Positions 16,457 through 28,700 of a stretch of DNA of 45,226 bases are shown piece after piece. The notes beneath the pieces were generated by a model. The model saw only the letters and a program-made list of their open reading frames with translations, was not told the origin of the DNA and did no database searches. The stretch covers positions 56,091-101,316 of the forward strand of contig NZ_RDBL01000027.1 of the NCBI RefSeq assembly GCF_008042035.1, given 5' to 3'. Position 1 is the first letter of the stretch. Each line of letters opens with the position of its first letter. Both the position numbers and the translations under genes were made by a program. The stretch is from Streptomyces sp. col6 (GTDB lineage Bacteria; Actinomycetota; Actinomycetes; Streptomycetales; Streptomycetaceae).

Positions 16457-17455
16457 TCAGGAGGAGGGGGCGGGTGGGGTGAGAAGGGCCTGAGAGGTTT
16501 CGGTCCGGGCGTACAGGACGGTGCGGCCGGTGCGGTGGGCGGTAACGAGGCCGGCGTCGCGCAGGGCAGCGAGGTTCTGGGAGACGCCGGCCATGGAGGC
16601 GCCGGTGCGAGCAGCCAGTTCGGTGGTGGTAGCCGGTGCGTCCAGAGCGGCCAGGAGGAGGGTGCGGGTGCGGCCCAGTACGGCCGCCAGGGCTGCGGTG
16701 CCGGTGACGGGCCGGGGTTCCCACAAGGTGCCGGTGCCGCGGGCACGGTAAGCGAGCTGGGGTGGTTCCGAAGGTGCGAGGAGGGTCGACAGGCCAGGCC
16801 CCTTGAAGGCGCACGGAATCAGCAGCAGTCCGCTGCCTGCGGCCGTCCTTGTGAAGGTGCGCGGTCGGCGGTCGAGTAGGCGCAGCGCATTGTCGTGCCA
16901 TTTGGCCAAAGGATGGAGGTCGTTAAAGAGGTGTTCGGCTCCGTGCTCGGCGGCCTGCCAGGCCCGGTGGCGGACATCGGCGTCGAGCAGCGCCCGGATG
17001 CGAGCCCAGTACGGTGCGAGAGCCAGCTCCCAGTACGCCTCGATCTCCTCCACCAGCCGCTCCAGCCCGTGGCGCGGATCGGTGTGGAACGCACGGAGGT
17101 GGCCGGTGAGGCCACCCTCGTGGTGACGCAGAGGCTCCAGGTCCTTTCGCACCCGCTCGGGCGTGGTCGCCGCGACGGCCGCGAGTTCCTCGGTGAGCGT
17201 CGGAGCCGGACCGGGCGGCGTGGGGTTCAGGAAGTCTGGGACGTACCGGGCGGCGGTCGGGAACAGATCCGACAGCCATCCGCGGTCGAGTCCGGCGGCG
17301 GCGACCCGAGGGCGTACCTGATCCAGCCAGGGACGGTGCAGCGGGTCGGCGACGCCGGAGCGTAGGAGGCGAAAGCTCGTCCCGACCTGCCACATCGGCG
17401 AGACGCAGAACCGCATCCGTGCCAGGTCGTCGGTTGAGAACGACAGTTCCGCCAC
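16457..17455 (-). CDS. DUF5937/ArsR-type winged-helix regulator
   Basis: 332 residues from a GTG at 17455. The N-terminal 230 residues are DUF5937: DDLARMRFCVSPMWQVGTSF, then the LARLVEEIEAYWELALAPYW-like helix region and the DLHPLAKWHDNALRL stretch. The C-terminal 80 residues are an ArsR winged helix: VLGRTRTLLLAALDAPATTT, LAARTGASMAGVSQNLAALR and AGLVTAHRTGRTVLYARTE. No metal-binding Cys pair is present, so the ligand is probably organic. It is divergent from a damaged aldo-keto reductase gene, with a near-perfect 20-bp palindrome between them. Confidence 0.85.
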   Translation of the reverse strand: MAELSFSTDDLARMRFCVSPMWQVGTSFRLLRSGVADPLHRPWLDQVRPRVAAAGLDRGWLSDLFPTAARYVPDFLNPTPPGPAPTLTEELAAVAATTPERVRKDLEPLRHHEGGLTGHLRAFHTDPRHGLERLVEEIEAYWELALAPYWARIRALLDADVRHRAWQAAEHGAEHLFNDLHPLAKWHDNALRLLDRRPRTFTRTAAGSGLLLIPCAFKGPGLSTLLAPSEPPQLAYRARGTGTLWEPRPVTGTAALAAVLGRTRTLLLAALDAPATTTELAARTGASMAGVSQNLAALRDAGLVTAHRTGRTVLYARTETSQALLTPPAPSS

Positions 17456-17488
17456 GTGTCCGTCCGTCCGTCGGTCGTCCGGTTCGAG

Positions 17489-17508
17489 GATTCAGGTATA
17501 CCCGAATC
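17489..17508. promoter_or_regulatory. Palindromic candidate operator of the DUF5937/ArsR regulator
   Basis: GATTC-A-GGTATACC-C-GAATC is an inverted repeat with a single mismatched pair. It lies in the 90-bp divergent gap between the regulator and the aldo-keto reductase relic, where an ArsR-type autorepressor would bind. Confidence 0.5.
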
Positions 17509-17545
17509 AGTGGCATCGAGCCTACCGCCCGAAGATCCTTCCCCC

Positions 17546-18217
17546 ATGAATGACTGGGAGAGCGACACCGCCGCCGCGGCGGGTACGCGGATACTGGGCG
17601 ACGTCGCTGTCCCCCGGGTCGGCTTCGGCGCGATGCGGCTGCCGCAGGCCGACAAGGTTCTCATACCCGACGCCGGCGGCGTGCCCCACATCGGCACCGC
17701 CGTCTTCTTTTTCTCCCCGCTGCGCTCCGCGAACGAACTGATCAAGCGGGCCTTGAGCCCTTACCCGAGCGACCACGTCATCGCGACCAAGGTCGGGCAG
17801 CCCCGCGACCTGTCCGGAGCTTGGCTCCCGCACGCCGGGCGTCGAGAACTACGGGGGGCTGGTCGAGGAGAACCTGCGCCAGCTGGGCCGCGGCCACCTG
17901 GACCCGGTGAACCGACCGGAACCGAACGCGAGGAGGTGCGAAAAGTGGCCCGATCGCACGGCGTGACTCCCGCACAGGTCCGCACTGCCTGGACACTCCA
18001 CCAAGGACCACACGTCCTGGCCATCCCGGGCACCGGCGATCCCGCCCATCTGCAGGTCGCCGCCGGCCCCCTGCGCCTCACCAGCACCGAACTCGCCCGC
18101 CTCGACGCAGCCCATCACAGCTCAGCCTCAGCGGCGGCCTGGCGGATCCGTCCGAACCCCGGTGGGACCCGCGAGACCGGTTCCGACGACGGCCGCCGCG
18201 TCATGAGGAGCAGATGA
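17546..18217 (+). pseudogene. Aldo-keto reductase with internal deletion and frameshift
   Basis: Starts at ATG 17546 with VAVPRVGFGAMRLPQ, the first strand of the AKR barrel, and ends with EEVRKVARSHGVTPAQVRTA, VLAIPGTGDPAHL and LTSTELARLDAA, the last strands and helix. In between, VIATKVG is followed by a frame change: GVENYGGLVEENLRQLGR sits in another frame at about 17835-17910. Then roughly a third of the barrel is missing. The YADK-type catalytic Tyr and Lys and the central NADPH-binding strands are absent. The open frame happens to reach the end, but the product cannot be an active reductase. Confidence 0.8.
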
Positions 18218-18340
18218 AATTTCCCGGTAGGTGCCTACATGCATCGAGAACCGATCTGGTGACAGCCGGTCAGTTCGATTTCTAACGGTGCAAGTTCACG
18301 TAGCAGACGAAAGTGCGTCATGAGTGGGGGCGGAACAAAC

Positions 18341-21300
18341 ATGCAAGGAAGACGTCACAGACGGCAGCGTTGGCTGAGGGCGGTGCTTGTAGGGGCGCTC
18401 GCGGTAGGGGTGCTTCCGGGCCTCTCGATGACGGCAGCCGCTCCGGCGGCCGCCGCGTCCAGTGCGACATCAACCGATGCCGGTGCTACATCGGCCGCAG
18501 TGGCCTCGGAGACCGAGGCGCTGGCGCAGGCGAAGGACTCGGGTAAGCCGGTCGAGGTGCTTGCCCAGCGGGGGGAGGCGCGGGAGGTCTTCGCGACGGC
18601 GGACGGGAATCTGGAGGCGCGGGAGTACCTGCGTCCGGTCTGGACCCGGGCGGGCAAGGACTGGAAGCACATCGACACCACGCTGACGCGACGGGAAGAC
18701 GGCACGGTCGCCCCTGCCGCCACTACGGTGAAGCTGGCGTTCTCCGGCGGCGGTGCCAAGGAGCCGCTGGTGCGTATGGAGCGAGCGGGCCGTGCGGCGA
18801 GCCTGACGTGGCCGGCGTCGCTGCCGGCTCCGGTCCTGGACGGCGCGGTGGCGACGTACCCTTCGGTGCTGCCGGGCGTGGATCTGCGGATGACGGCGCA
18901 GGAGGACGGCTTCTCGCAGCTTTTGATAGTCAAGACGGCCGAGGCGGCGCAGAGCGAGGGACTGGCTGAACTGCGGCTCAAGCTCGGTACCGAGGGCCTG
19001 GATGTGAAGGAGACCAGTCAGGGCGGCCTGCAGGCGGTCGACCAGGGCACCGGCGGCACGGTCTTCGAGGCGCCGCGGCCGATGATGTGGGACTCGAGCG
19101 CAGGCGGGACCCGGGCGGCGAAGACGCTGAGCGCCGCGGTCGATGGTGGCAGCACCGGGGAGCGGGGCGAGCCGGGGTCCGGCGAGTCTGGCCGGCTGGC
19201 GCCGATCGGGGTGGATGTGACCAGCGACGATGAGCTGGTCTTGACCCCGGATGCCGATGTGCTCAAGGGGGCGGACACCACTTATCCGGTGTTCATTGAC
19301 CCGCAGTGGTCCTCGCCGCGCGCGTCGGCGTGGACGATGGCGTCGAAGTACTGGGCGTCGTCGCCGCAGTGGAAGTTCAACGGCGACTCGGACGCAGGCA
19401 TGGGTTACTGCAACTGGTCGTACTGTCAGCCCAACGACACCAAGCGGCTCTTCTACCGCATCCCGGTGTCAACGTTCGCGGGCAAGTCGATCCTGTCGGC
19501 CGAGTTCGTGGTGCACAACACCTGGTCGGCGTCGTGCTCGGCGCGTTCGGTGGAGCTGTGGGAGACGAAGGGCATCTCGTCCTCGACGACGTGGAACTCG
19601 CAGAACGCGTCCGGGTTCTGGGTCAAGCAGCTGGCCTCGGACTCCTTCGCGTACGGCTACAGCGGCTGCTCGGCCAAGGACGCCGAGTTCAGCGTGAAGT
19701 CGGCCGTCCAGTCGGCGGCGAACGCACACGACTCCACGATGACGTTCGGCCTGCGGGCGGGCAGCGAGAGCGACGGCTATGCATGGAAGCGGTTCTCGGA
19801 CAAGGCCTTTCTGCGGGTCAAGTACAACCGCCCGCCCTCGCAGCTGAAGTCCTCGCAACTGACGATGGAGTACGGAGGCACCTGCAAGCCCGCCTCGAAG
19901 CCCGCACGGGTGCGTACCCTTGGCAAGATCACCGCGAACAGTGTGACGGACCCGGACGGCGACAGCGTCGCGGTGCAGTTCAAGGCGGGCTGGGACGGCG
20001 GCTCGTGGAGCCCGGCCAGGACCACTGCCAAGAAGTCAGGCTCCGACTTCACGATCAGCCTGCCCTCGACAATCCCGACCAACAGAACAGTCAACTGGTA
20101 CGCCCGCGTCTACGACGGCGCGCAGTACTCACCCTGGTCGAATGCCGGCGATCCGCAGGCCTGCTACTTCGTCTATGACACCTCGGTGCCCAAGGCGCCT
20201 GCCGTGGCCTCGAGCCAGTACCCGGCCCCCGACCCGAACGACCCCGACGACCCCTGGTACGACGGGATCGGCAAGTACGGCTCGTTCACGATCGACTCGG
20301 CCAGTACGGACGTGACGTCGTACTGGTACGGCATCAACACAGACCCGTCCTCCAAGAACAAGATCACGACCTCGGGCGGGGCCGCCGAGATCGTGAAAAT
20401 GCTTCCCTCCAAGCCGGGTGTGAACTTCGTGACGGCCCAGGCCTTCGACTCGGCCGGCAATGGCAGCGAGATCCGCACCTATCAGTTCCGGGTGAAAGCA
20501 GGCCAGCCCGAGCGGGCGACCTGGCAGCTGGACGAAGCCGCAGGAGCGAGCGAGGCCACCGGCTCCACCCCAGCGCGCACCCTCGCGGTCCACGGTGGGG
20601 TGACGCCCGGGGCAGCCGGGGTCAAGGGCACAGCGGTGCACTTCGACGGTACCAGCGGCTACGCCTCCACCGATCTCTCGCCAGTCAACACCGCCAGCGC
20701 CTTCGCCGTCTCCGCCTGGGTCAGGCTCGACAAGATCCCGGACACCGGCGTCGACGTTGCCGTGGTGCCGGGCAACCACGCCCCGGGTATGGAGCTGTAC
20801 TACTCCAAGACCTACGGCTGGGCATTCAACCAGTACAAGTCGGACGATGAGAGCGGCGGTCTGGTGCGCGCCTCTCAGGGTGGCACCAGCCAGGTCAAGG
20901 CCGGAGTCTGGACCCACCTGGTGGGCTCCTACGACCACCCCAGCAACCTGCTGCAACTCTTCGTCAACGGCCAGTTGGTCGACTCCGTGCCCTACAGCAC
21001 CCCGTGGGAAGCGCGGCGCGGCCTGCAGGTCGGCGCCAAGAACTTCACCGGGACGCCGATGTTCGGCTTCCCCGGCACGATCGATGAGCTGCAGTTCTTC
21101 GACAGAATGCTGTCACCCACCGAAGTCAACGTGCTGTACAACAAGCAGAACGTCGGCGACCCGGGCCGCACGGCCACCGCCATCTTCCCCCTCGACGAAG
21201 CGCCCGACGCGACCGAGCTGACCGGGCACGGCGGGGTGCTGCCCGCCAAGTACCACGGCGCGGTCACCACTGGCGTTGAGGGCATTGCGGGCAAGGCCGC

Positions 21301-22606
21301 CCACTTCGACGGTTCCACCGGCTACGGGCGGATCGGCGAGGTACGAAGCCCGCCCATCAACACCGAGGCCAGCTTCACCGTCTCGGCCTGGGCCAAACTC
21401 GACAAGAAGAGAACGGACGGGAAGGCCGCGATGATCGTGGCGCAGGCAGGCCAGGTCGCTCCCGGCTTTGAGCTGTACTACTCGTCCTACTACGACCGGT
21501 GGGCGTTCAACCAGTACTCGGCCGACAGCGCGGACGCCAAGCCCATCCGTGCGATGCAGCCCGACGGCACCACCGCCCGGGTGGGGGAGTGGGTGCACCT
21601 GGTCGGTGTGCACGACACCGTGGCCAACACGCTCACGCTCTACGTGAATGGAGTGAAGGCCGGTTCCACCACACTGGTCGACGCCTTCTACGCCAACCAG
21701 TCCATGTACATCGGGGCCGGCAACTACAGCGGAGCGATGGATGCCCACTTCGCCGGCACCATCGACGACGTCCGGGTGATGGACCGGCCGGTCTCCGCCG
21801 AGGAGGTGGCGCAGATGTTCCGCCAGCGTCCCCTGGTCAAGGCCCGCTGGAACTTCGAGACCGTCACCACCGGATCGCCGGCCACCAGCCCGGACTCCTC
21901 CGACAACGCCAACACGATGACCCTGGGCGGCCAGGCCCGGCAGGGCATGGGCTGGATCGACTTCAACGGCCTGCAGCTGGACGGCGTCGACGACTACGCC
22001 ACCGCCACTACCCAGCCGCTGGACACCTCCTCCAGCTTCACCGTCACCGCATGGGCTCAGGCCGCCGCGCTGCCCACCCAGAACGCCAGCGTGGTCTCCG
22101 CCGCAGGCACCCACACCAGCGCCTTCGACCTGCACTTCACCCCGGATGCCGCGAACGCGGACGGGATGGGCAGCTACAGCGCGGACATCCGCACCGACGA
22201 CACGGCAGGCGCCAGCACCGACAGCGTCGCGAACACCGAGTTCTACGACGCACGGGACTGGAACTATTTGGCCCTGGTCTACGACGGCTTTGCCAAGGAA
22301 GCCCGGCTGTACGTCAACGGTGTACTGCAGGAGACCGCCTGCACCGACGCCGACGGCAACGGCGAAGCAGACGAAACCTCCTGCCAGGACCTGATCGCCT
22401 GGGCCGACAACGTCCTGACGTTCAAGGCCGGCGGCACCCTGCAGGTCGGCCGCGCCAAGACGGCGGACGCCTTTGGACAGTATTTCCCCGGCGTCATCGA
22501 CGACGTCTGGGCCTTCCAAGGCGCGCTGGACGACAGCCAGGTCCAGCAGCTGGCCGGTTCATTCTGGGACATCCCCACCGACGTCCCCAGCGGCAACCAA
22601 GGCTGA
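18341..22606 (+). CDS. Giant secreted LamG-domain protein preceding the RHS toxin
   Basis: About 1421 residues from ATG 18341 behind a GGGGGCGG; an ATG at 18320 is possible. The signal peptide is RRHRRQRWLRAVLVGALAVG followed by an Ala-rich cleavage region. The middle (about 315-500) resembles a DNRLRE-type beta domain (TYPVFIDPQWSS, KRLFYRIPVSTFAGK, SAEFVVHNTW) with paired Cys. Three LamG/concanavalin-like sandwiches follow, starting near 725, 942 and 1166, each with AVHFDG or AAHFDGSTGY, FTVSAWAKLD, WVHLVGVHD and TIDDVRVMDRPVS. Relatives are commonly encoded just before RHS proteins in Streptomyces. Likely role: cell-surface or glycan binding, and perhaps a partner of the RHS protein. That is inference. 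Confidence 0.85.
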   Translation: MQGRRHRRQRWLRAVLVGALAVGVLPGLSMTAAAPAAAASSATSTDAGATSAAVASETEALAQAKDSGKPVEVLAQRGEAREVFATADGNLEAREYLRPVWTRAGKDWKHIDTTLTRREDGTVAPAATTVKLAFSGGGAKEPLVRMERAGRAASLTWPASLPAPVLDGAVATYPSVLPGVDLRMTAQEDGFSQLLIVKTAEAAQSEGLAELRLKLGTEGLDVKETSQGGLQAVDQGTGGTVFEAPRPMMWDSSAGGTRAAKTLSAAVDGGSTGERGEPGSGESGRLAPIGVDVTSDDELVLTPDADVLKGADTTYPVFIDPQWSSPRASAWTMASKYWASSPQWKFNGDSDAGMGYCNWSYCQPNDTKRLFYRIPVSTFAGKSILSAEFVVHNTWSASCSARSVELWETKGISSSTTWNSQNASGFWVKQLASDSFAYGYSGCSAKDAEFSVKSAVQSAANAHDSTMTFGLRAGSESDGYAWKRFSDKAFLRVKYNRPPSQLKSSQLTMEYGGTCKPASKPARVRTLGKITANSVTDPDGDSVAVQFKAGWDGGSWSPARTTAKKSGSDFTISLPSTIPTNRTVNWYARVYDGAQYSPWSNAGDPQACYFVYDTSVPKAPAVASSQYPAPDPNDPDDPWYDGIGKYGSFTIDSASTDVTSYWYGINTDPSSKNKITTSGGAAEIVKMLPSKPGVNFVTAQAFDSAGNGSEIRTYQFRVKAGQPERATWQLDEAAGASEATGSTPARTLAVHGGVTPGAAGVKGTAVHFDGTSGYASTDLSPVNTASAFAVSAWVRLDKIPDTGVDVAVVPGNHAPGMELYYSKTYGWAFNQYKSDDESGGLVRASQGGTSQVKAGVWTHLVGSYDHPSNLLQLFVNGQLVDSVPYSTPWEARRGLQVGAKNFTGTPMFGFPGTIDELQFFDRMLSPTEVNVLYNKQNVGDPGRTATAIFPLDEAPDATELTGHGGVLPAKYHGAVTTGVEGIAGKAAHFDGSTGYGRIGEVRSPPINTEASFTVSAWAKLDKKRTDGKAAMIVAQAGQVAPGFELYYSSYYDRWAFNQYSADSADAKPIRAMQPDGTTARVGEWVHLVGVHDTVANTLTLYVNGVKAGSTTLVDAFYANQSMYIGAGNYSGAMDAHFAGTIDDVRVMDRPVSAEEVAQMFRQRPLVKARWNFETVTTGSPATSPDSSDNANTMTLGGQARQGMGWIDFNGLQLDGVDDYATATTQPLDTSSSFTVTAWAQAAALPTQNASVVSAAGTHTSAFDLHFTPDAANADGMGSYSADIRTDDTAGASTDSVANTEFYDARDWNYLALVYDGFAKEARLYVNGVLQETACTDADGNGEADETSCQDLIAWADNVLTFKAGGTLQVGRAKTADAFGQYFPGVIDDVWAFQGALDDSQVQQLAGSFWDIPTDVPSGNQG

Positions 22607-22614
22607 TTTCCCAA

Positions 22615-22655
22615 TGTCGGGTGGGCGGACCTGTCAGTGGTCCGCCCACCCGACA
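22615..22655. terminator. Strong hairpin between the LamG and RHS genes
   Basis: TGTCGGGTGGGCGGACC pairs perfectly over 17 bp with GGTCCGCCCACCCGACA around a 7-base loop, eight bases after the LamG stop. It suggests that the RHS gene 76 bases downstream has its own promoter or depends on read-through. Confidence 0.85.
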
Positions 22656-22730
22656 CACGCAGGCGCCTCTGCGAGATTTCCACCCAATCCTCCGCGCCGG
22701 CCCTCCTGAGTGGTCAGGTGCCTGAAAGTG

Positions 22731-25700
22731 ATGGACACGTCACGTATGAAAGCCAGCCCCGGAGCAAGACTGCTCCGCAGAACCTCACTCGTCCTGTCCA
22801 CGGTCCTCATAGGCAGTCTGCTGCAGGGTGTGGCAACCCCCGTCGCCGCTGCGGCCCCGGGCCTGCCCGGTCTGCCCGCCTCGGAGAAGCCCGTAGCAGG
22901 CACCAAGGACACGAAGGTGAAACCGCGGGCGCAGCACAACGGGTCCCGCGTCCCGGCCGTCACCCCGCACAGCACGCTGCCGAAGGCGACTGAGGTCACC
23001 ACGTCGCTTCCGGCCCAGGGCGCGAAGGGGGCGAAGCGGTTCGCCTCACCGAAGGGGCAACCCATCGGGGTCGCGCGCGCCACGCGAGGCGCGGCCGGCA
23101 AGAACACGGCGAAAGGCAGCGCGGCGAGCGAATCCCCGGCATTGGACGGCGTCACCTCCCGCGTATTTGACGCCAAGCGCGCCAAGCGCGCGGGAGTGAA
23201 GGGACTGCTCTTCACCCTCGCCCCCAAGGCGGTGGACTCGTCTGCAACAGGCAAGGCTCCGGTCGACGTCTCAGTCGACTACTCGTCCTTCGCGCAGTCT
23301 TTCGGGGGCTCCTACGCGTCCCGCATGCAGCTGGTACAACTGCCGGCCTGCGCGCTGACGACTCCCGACCAGGACAAGTGCCGCAAGGCGCAGCCGATCA
23401 CGGCCGTCAACAACACGGACCAGCAGACGCTGACCGCCGGCGCCGTGTCACTGCAGGCCGGCGCACCGACGGTTCTGGCGGCCACAGCGGCGCCGGAGGG
23501 GGACAAGGGCGACTACAAGGCCACCTCCCTCTCGCCCTCCTCCACGTGGACCACGAACCTCAACTCCGGCGACTTCACCTGGTCCTACGACTTCCAGACC
23601 CCCGAGGTGCCCGGCGGTCTGAAGCCGAGCGTCGGCCTCTCCTACTCGTCGGGTGCCATCGACGGGCGCACCGGAGGGACGAACAACCAGGGCTCGTGGG
23701 TCGGCGACGGCTTCGACCTGTGGCCCGGTTCCATCGAGCGCCGCTATAAGCCGTGCGCGGACGACGGCGTGAAGAACGCCGACGGCAACAAGCCCGGCGA
23801 CCTGTGCTGGGCCTATGACAACGCCTACATCTCGTTCAACGGTGCAAGCGGCGAACTCGTCCAGACCGGCATCGACACCTTCAAGCTCAAGAACGACGAC
23901 GGCACGAAGATCGCCCGCGGCTACAACACCGAACTCGCCAACGGTGACAACGACGGCGAGTACTGGCGCGTAACCACCCCGGACGGTACGCGCTACTACT
24001 TCGGCTACAACCGGCCCAGCGGCTGGAAAGAAGGCAACGAGTCCACGGACTCGGTCTGGACAGCACCGGTCTACGGGAACGACAGCGGTGAAAAGTGCCA
24101 CGGCGCAACATTCGCTGAATCCTGGTGTCAGCAAGGTTGGCGATGGAACCTCGATGTCGTCGTCGACACACACGGCAACGCCATCACTTTCCACTATGGC
24201 AAGGAGAACAACTCCTACGGCCGCAACCTCAAGGCCGACGACGACACGTCGTATGTCCGTGGCGGGTACCTCGACAAGATCAACTACGGCTTGAGGACCA
24301 GCGACTACTACGCCAAACCGCTGGCCCAGGTCGCCTTCAGCAACAAGGAACGCTGCCTGCCGCAGACCGGTGTGACCTGCGCCCCGGACACAATCGACTC
24401 CAAGTCCGCCTACTGGTACGACACGCCCTGGGACCTCAACTGCAAGGCCGGCACCAGCTGCGACAACGGCCGGCTCTCCCCGTCCTTCTGGACCCGCAAG
24501 CGGCTCACCGGCATCACCACCCAGGTCCTCAACACTGCCGGCACCTACGACAAGGTCGACTCCTGGAAGCTCGACCACCGCTGGGGCACCGCGGACACCG
24601 ACTACCAGCTCCTGCTGGACAGCATCCAGCACACCGGGGAATCGACAAGCCCGTCCATCACGCTCCCCAAAACCACCTTGGACTACACACAGCTGCAGAA
24701 CCGGCTCGACAAGACCGGCGACGGCTACGCTCCGTTCATCAAGGCCCGGCTCTCGAGCGTGGCCGACGAGTCGGGCGGGCAGGTCGAAGCCAATTTCTCC
24801 GCCCCCGTATGCAACTGGAGCGAGCTGCCGACTCCGGAGACGAACACCACGCGGTGCTTCCCTCAGTACATCGGCGGTGACAGCACTGCTGACGCGGACC
24901 TTCAGTGGTTCAACAAGTACGTCGCCCAGTCAGTGACCAAGACGGACCGCACAGGGAAGTCGCCGGACCAGGTCACCCTGTACGACTACATCGGTGATGC
25001 CGCCTGGCATTACGACGATGACGACGGCCTGACCAAGGAGAAGGACAAGACCTGGTCCCAGTGGCGTGGCTACCAGCACGTCAGGGTCAGGACCGGGGGC
25101 CAGGGCGGCGCCACTGAGATGAAGACACAGCAGGACAGCTACTTCCTGCGTGGCATGAACGGCGACCGCCTGAACGCAGCCGGAGGCACCAAACCCGTCT
25201 CCGTGACGTTGGACGAGGACGAGGGGGAACCCATCACCGATGCCGACGCCGTCCCCGGCTTCGGCTACAAGACGGTGACCTTCGACAAGCCCGGGTCCGA
25301 AGGCAAGGCTCTCAGTAAAACCATCAGCCGACCCTGGTACTCCCAGACCGGAAAGAAGGTCCGGGACTGGGGCACCGTCACCTCCAACTTCACCGGAACC
25401 TCCAGCAGCAAGACCTGGACCTCGCTGGACGGCGGTGCAGGCACCAAGTGGCGCACCACCGCCACGGCCACCAAGCACGACACCATCGCCGGCCGAATCA
25501 TCGAAGCCAACGACTACGGCGACGACACCACCTCCACGGACAACACATGCACGCGCACCACCTACGCCGGGGATGCGAACACGGCAATCCTCAGCATGCC
25601 GGCGCGCGTGGAGACAGTCGCAAAGGCCTGTGACGCGGCCGTCGACAAGACGAAGGACGTCATCAGCGACGTCCGCTCCGTCTATGACGGCGGTGCCTAC

Positions 25701-28700
25701 GGCGCCGCGGCCACGAAGGGCGATGTCACCGCCACGGCCACACTGAAGAGCCACGACGGCACGAAGGCCACCTACCTCGAAGCCGGAGCCACCTTCGACA
25801 GTTACGGCAGGCAGCTGACCGCCACCGACCTGACCGCCAACGTCACGGTCACAAATGACGGCACCCCTGTCCGCAGCACACGCACCGACGGCCGAACCAC
25901 CACGACCGCGTACATGCCGTCCACCGGGTTCGCCACCCAGACGAAGGTGACCACCCCGCCTGCCAAGGCGTCCGACGCCACGACGTCACAGGTCACCACC
26001 ACGGACCTCGACCCGGCACGAGGGATCGTCGCCAAGCAGACCGACACGAACAACAACGTCACCGAGTACGCGCACGACGCGCTGGGACGCACCACCAAGA
26101 TCTGGGCCCCCGACCGCCACAACACACAGACGCCTACCCAGGAATACGTCTACACGATCGATGAGAACAAGCCGGTCGTGATCGCGACGAAGTCGCTCAA
26201 CAACACCGGCGGACAGATCACGTCCTACCAGCTGCTCGACGGATTCCTGCGAGAGCGCCAGACCCAGGCCCCCGGGCCCGACGACGGCAGCATCATCAGC
26301 GACACCTTCTACGACGAACGCGGCCTCGCCGCCAAAACCTTCGCCCCCTACTACGTCACGGACGCACCGAGCACCCAGCTCTTCAAGCCGGAAAACGCAC
26401 TGTCCGTCGAGACCCAGACGCGCGTCACCTTCGACGGCATGAACCGCGCCGTACAAACACAGCAGATGGCCGGCAACGGCGACGGCGGCCAGATCCTCAG
26501 CACCACCAAGACCATCTACGGCGGCGACCGCACCACGACCATCCCCCCGGTCGGCGGCACAGCCACCACGGTGCTGAGCGACGCCCGCGGCAACACCACG
26601 GAACTGCGCCAGCTGCACAGCCGATCCGCTGACGCCGCCTACGACACCACCACCTATCACTACACACCGCGCAACGAACTCGACAAGGTCACCGACCCCG
26701 CCGGAAACCACTGGACGTACACCTACGACCAGCTCGGCCGGAAGATCTCGACAACCGACCCCGACCAGGGCACCACGGACACCACCTACGACGACCGCGG
26801 CCAGAGGACCTTCGTCAAGGGCTCGCGCACCGACGTTCCCGGACTGGCATACCTCTACGACGACCTCGGCCGCCAGACCGAGGTACGCGAGAAGTCCGCC
26901 ACCGGAACCCTGCGCACCAAGCAGGTCTACGACACGATCACAGGTGCCAAGGGGCAGCTCGCCGAATCCACCCGGTACGTGAACGGACAGGCGTACACCT
27001 CCAAGGTCACCGCCTACGACAGGCTCTACCGCCCCATCCGGACCGCCGTCGTCATCCCCGCCGCCGAAGGCGCCCTCCAGGGCACCTACCAGACCGGAAC
27101 CACTTTCCACACCTCCGGCCTCACCGAAACCGAGAGCTACTCCGCAGCCGGCTCCCTGCCAGGCGGCTCCGCCAACTACACCTACGACAACGCAACGCTC
27201 CGCCCCGCCACGGTCTACGGCGAAGGCATGACCTCCAGCGTCAGCTACAGCCTCACCGGCAAGCCGCTCCAGTACCAGATGAGCCTGACCGACGGCGGCA
27301 AGACCACGCAGGTCACCAACACCTACGAGTGGGGCACCCAGCGCCTGGCCACCACTCGCGTCGACCGCCAGGACCAGCCCGGAGTCGACCGCTACGCCAC
27401 CTACCACTACGACGAGGCCAGCAACGTCCGCTCGATCTCGGACACGTCCCGGACCGGCACGGACAACCAGTGCTTCACCTACGACTACCTCGGCAGACTC
27501 ACCGAAGCCTGGGCCCAGCCGACGACAACCTGCGCAGCGGCAGCGGCGGCGTCCCAGGTCGGAGGCCCGGCCCCGTACTGGCGGTCCTTCACCTACGACA
27601 AGTCCGGCAACCGCGCCACGCAGACCCGGCACGACGTCACGGGTGACACGGCCAAGGACCTCAAGGACACCTACTCCTACCCGACGCCAGGCACGGCCCA
27701 GGCGCACAGCCTGAGTTCCCGGACGACCACCGGGTCCGCCGTCTCCACCACCGACACCTACACCTACGACTCCAGCGGAAACACGATCACCCGCCCTGGC
27801 CAGTCGCTCACCTGGGACGCCGAGGGACACCTGGCAAGCGTCACCAAGAGCGGCAAGACCACCAGCTACCTCTACGACGCCTCGGGTAACCGGCTCATAG
27901 GCCGAACCCCGACCGAGACCACCCTGTACCTGGGGAACACCGAGGTCACCCTTCCCGCCGGCGCAACCAAGGCAAAGGCCACCCGTTACTTCGACCTCGG
28001 CGGCGGCCAGATGGCCATCCGCAGCGACGACGGCACCTTCGCCTTCACCATCGCCGACCAGCACGGCACCGGCGAACTCTCCATCCAGGCCGCCAACCTC
28101 GCCACCACACAGCGCCGAACCCTCCCCTTCGGCGGAGAACGCGGCGAATCCCCGACAACCTGGTCCGGCACCAAGGGATTCGTCGGCGGCACCGACGACA
28201 CCAAGACCACCGGCCTCACCCACCTCGGCGCCCGCGAATACGACGCCGACCTCGGCCGCTTCATCTCCGTCGACCCGGTCCTCGACCTCACCGACTCCCA
28301 GCAGATGAACGGCTACACATACAGCAACAACAGCCCCACCACGTACTCCGACCCCAGCGGCCTGATGCGAATCCTTCCCTACGAAGGCAGTATGAACAGC
28401 GGGGGCGGGACCTCCCCTAAGGGAGAAACCTCTGGGGGTAGCGGTGGGTCAGACGGTGGTAGTTCCCTGGATGTGAGTGGTACCACTAGCAGTGAATCCG
28501 GGGGCTGTGATAAGGCGTGCCAAGATGCACTTTCGGGTCTAGCGAAACTAATGAAAAAAGAACAAGGGTCTCTCTATAGGAGTCTCGCGAAAGAGCTGCG
28601 AAGTTATGTCTTGACAGTGGCTGGTAACTCAAAGTGCGTCGAGGGTGCGAGGGTGTCCTCTGGAGTCGCTGCTGGCTGTGCAGACGTTGCGAAAATCGGT

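Noticed and set aside
21113..22519. 468-codon minus-strand frame opposite the LamG domains
   Set aside because: Antisense shadow without motifs.
25986..28223. 745-codon minus-strand frame opposite the RHS repeats
   Set aside because: Gly/Val-rich shadow of the YD repeats; the plus strand has unmistakable RHS motifs.
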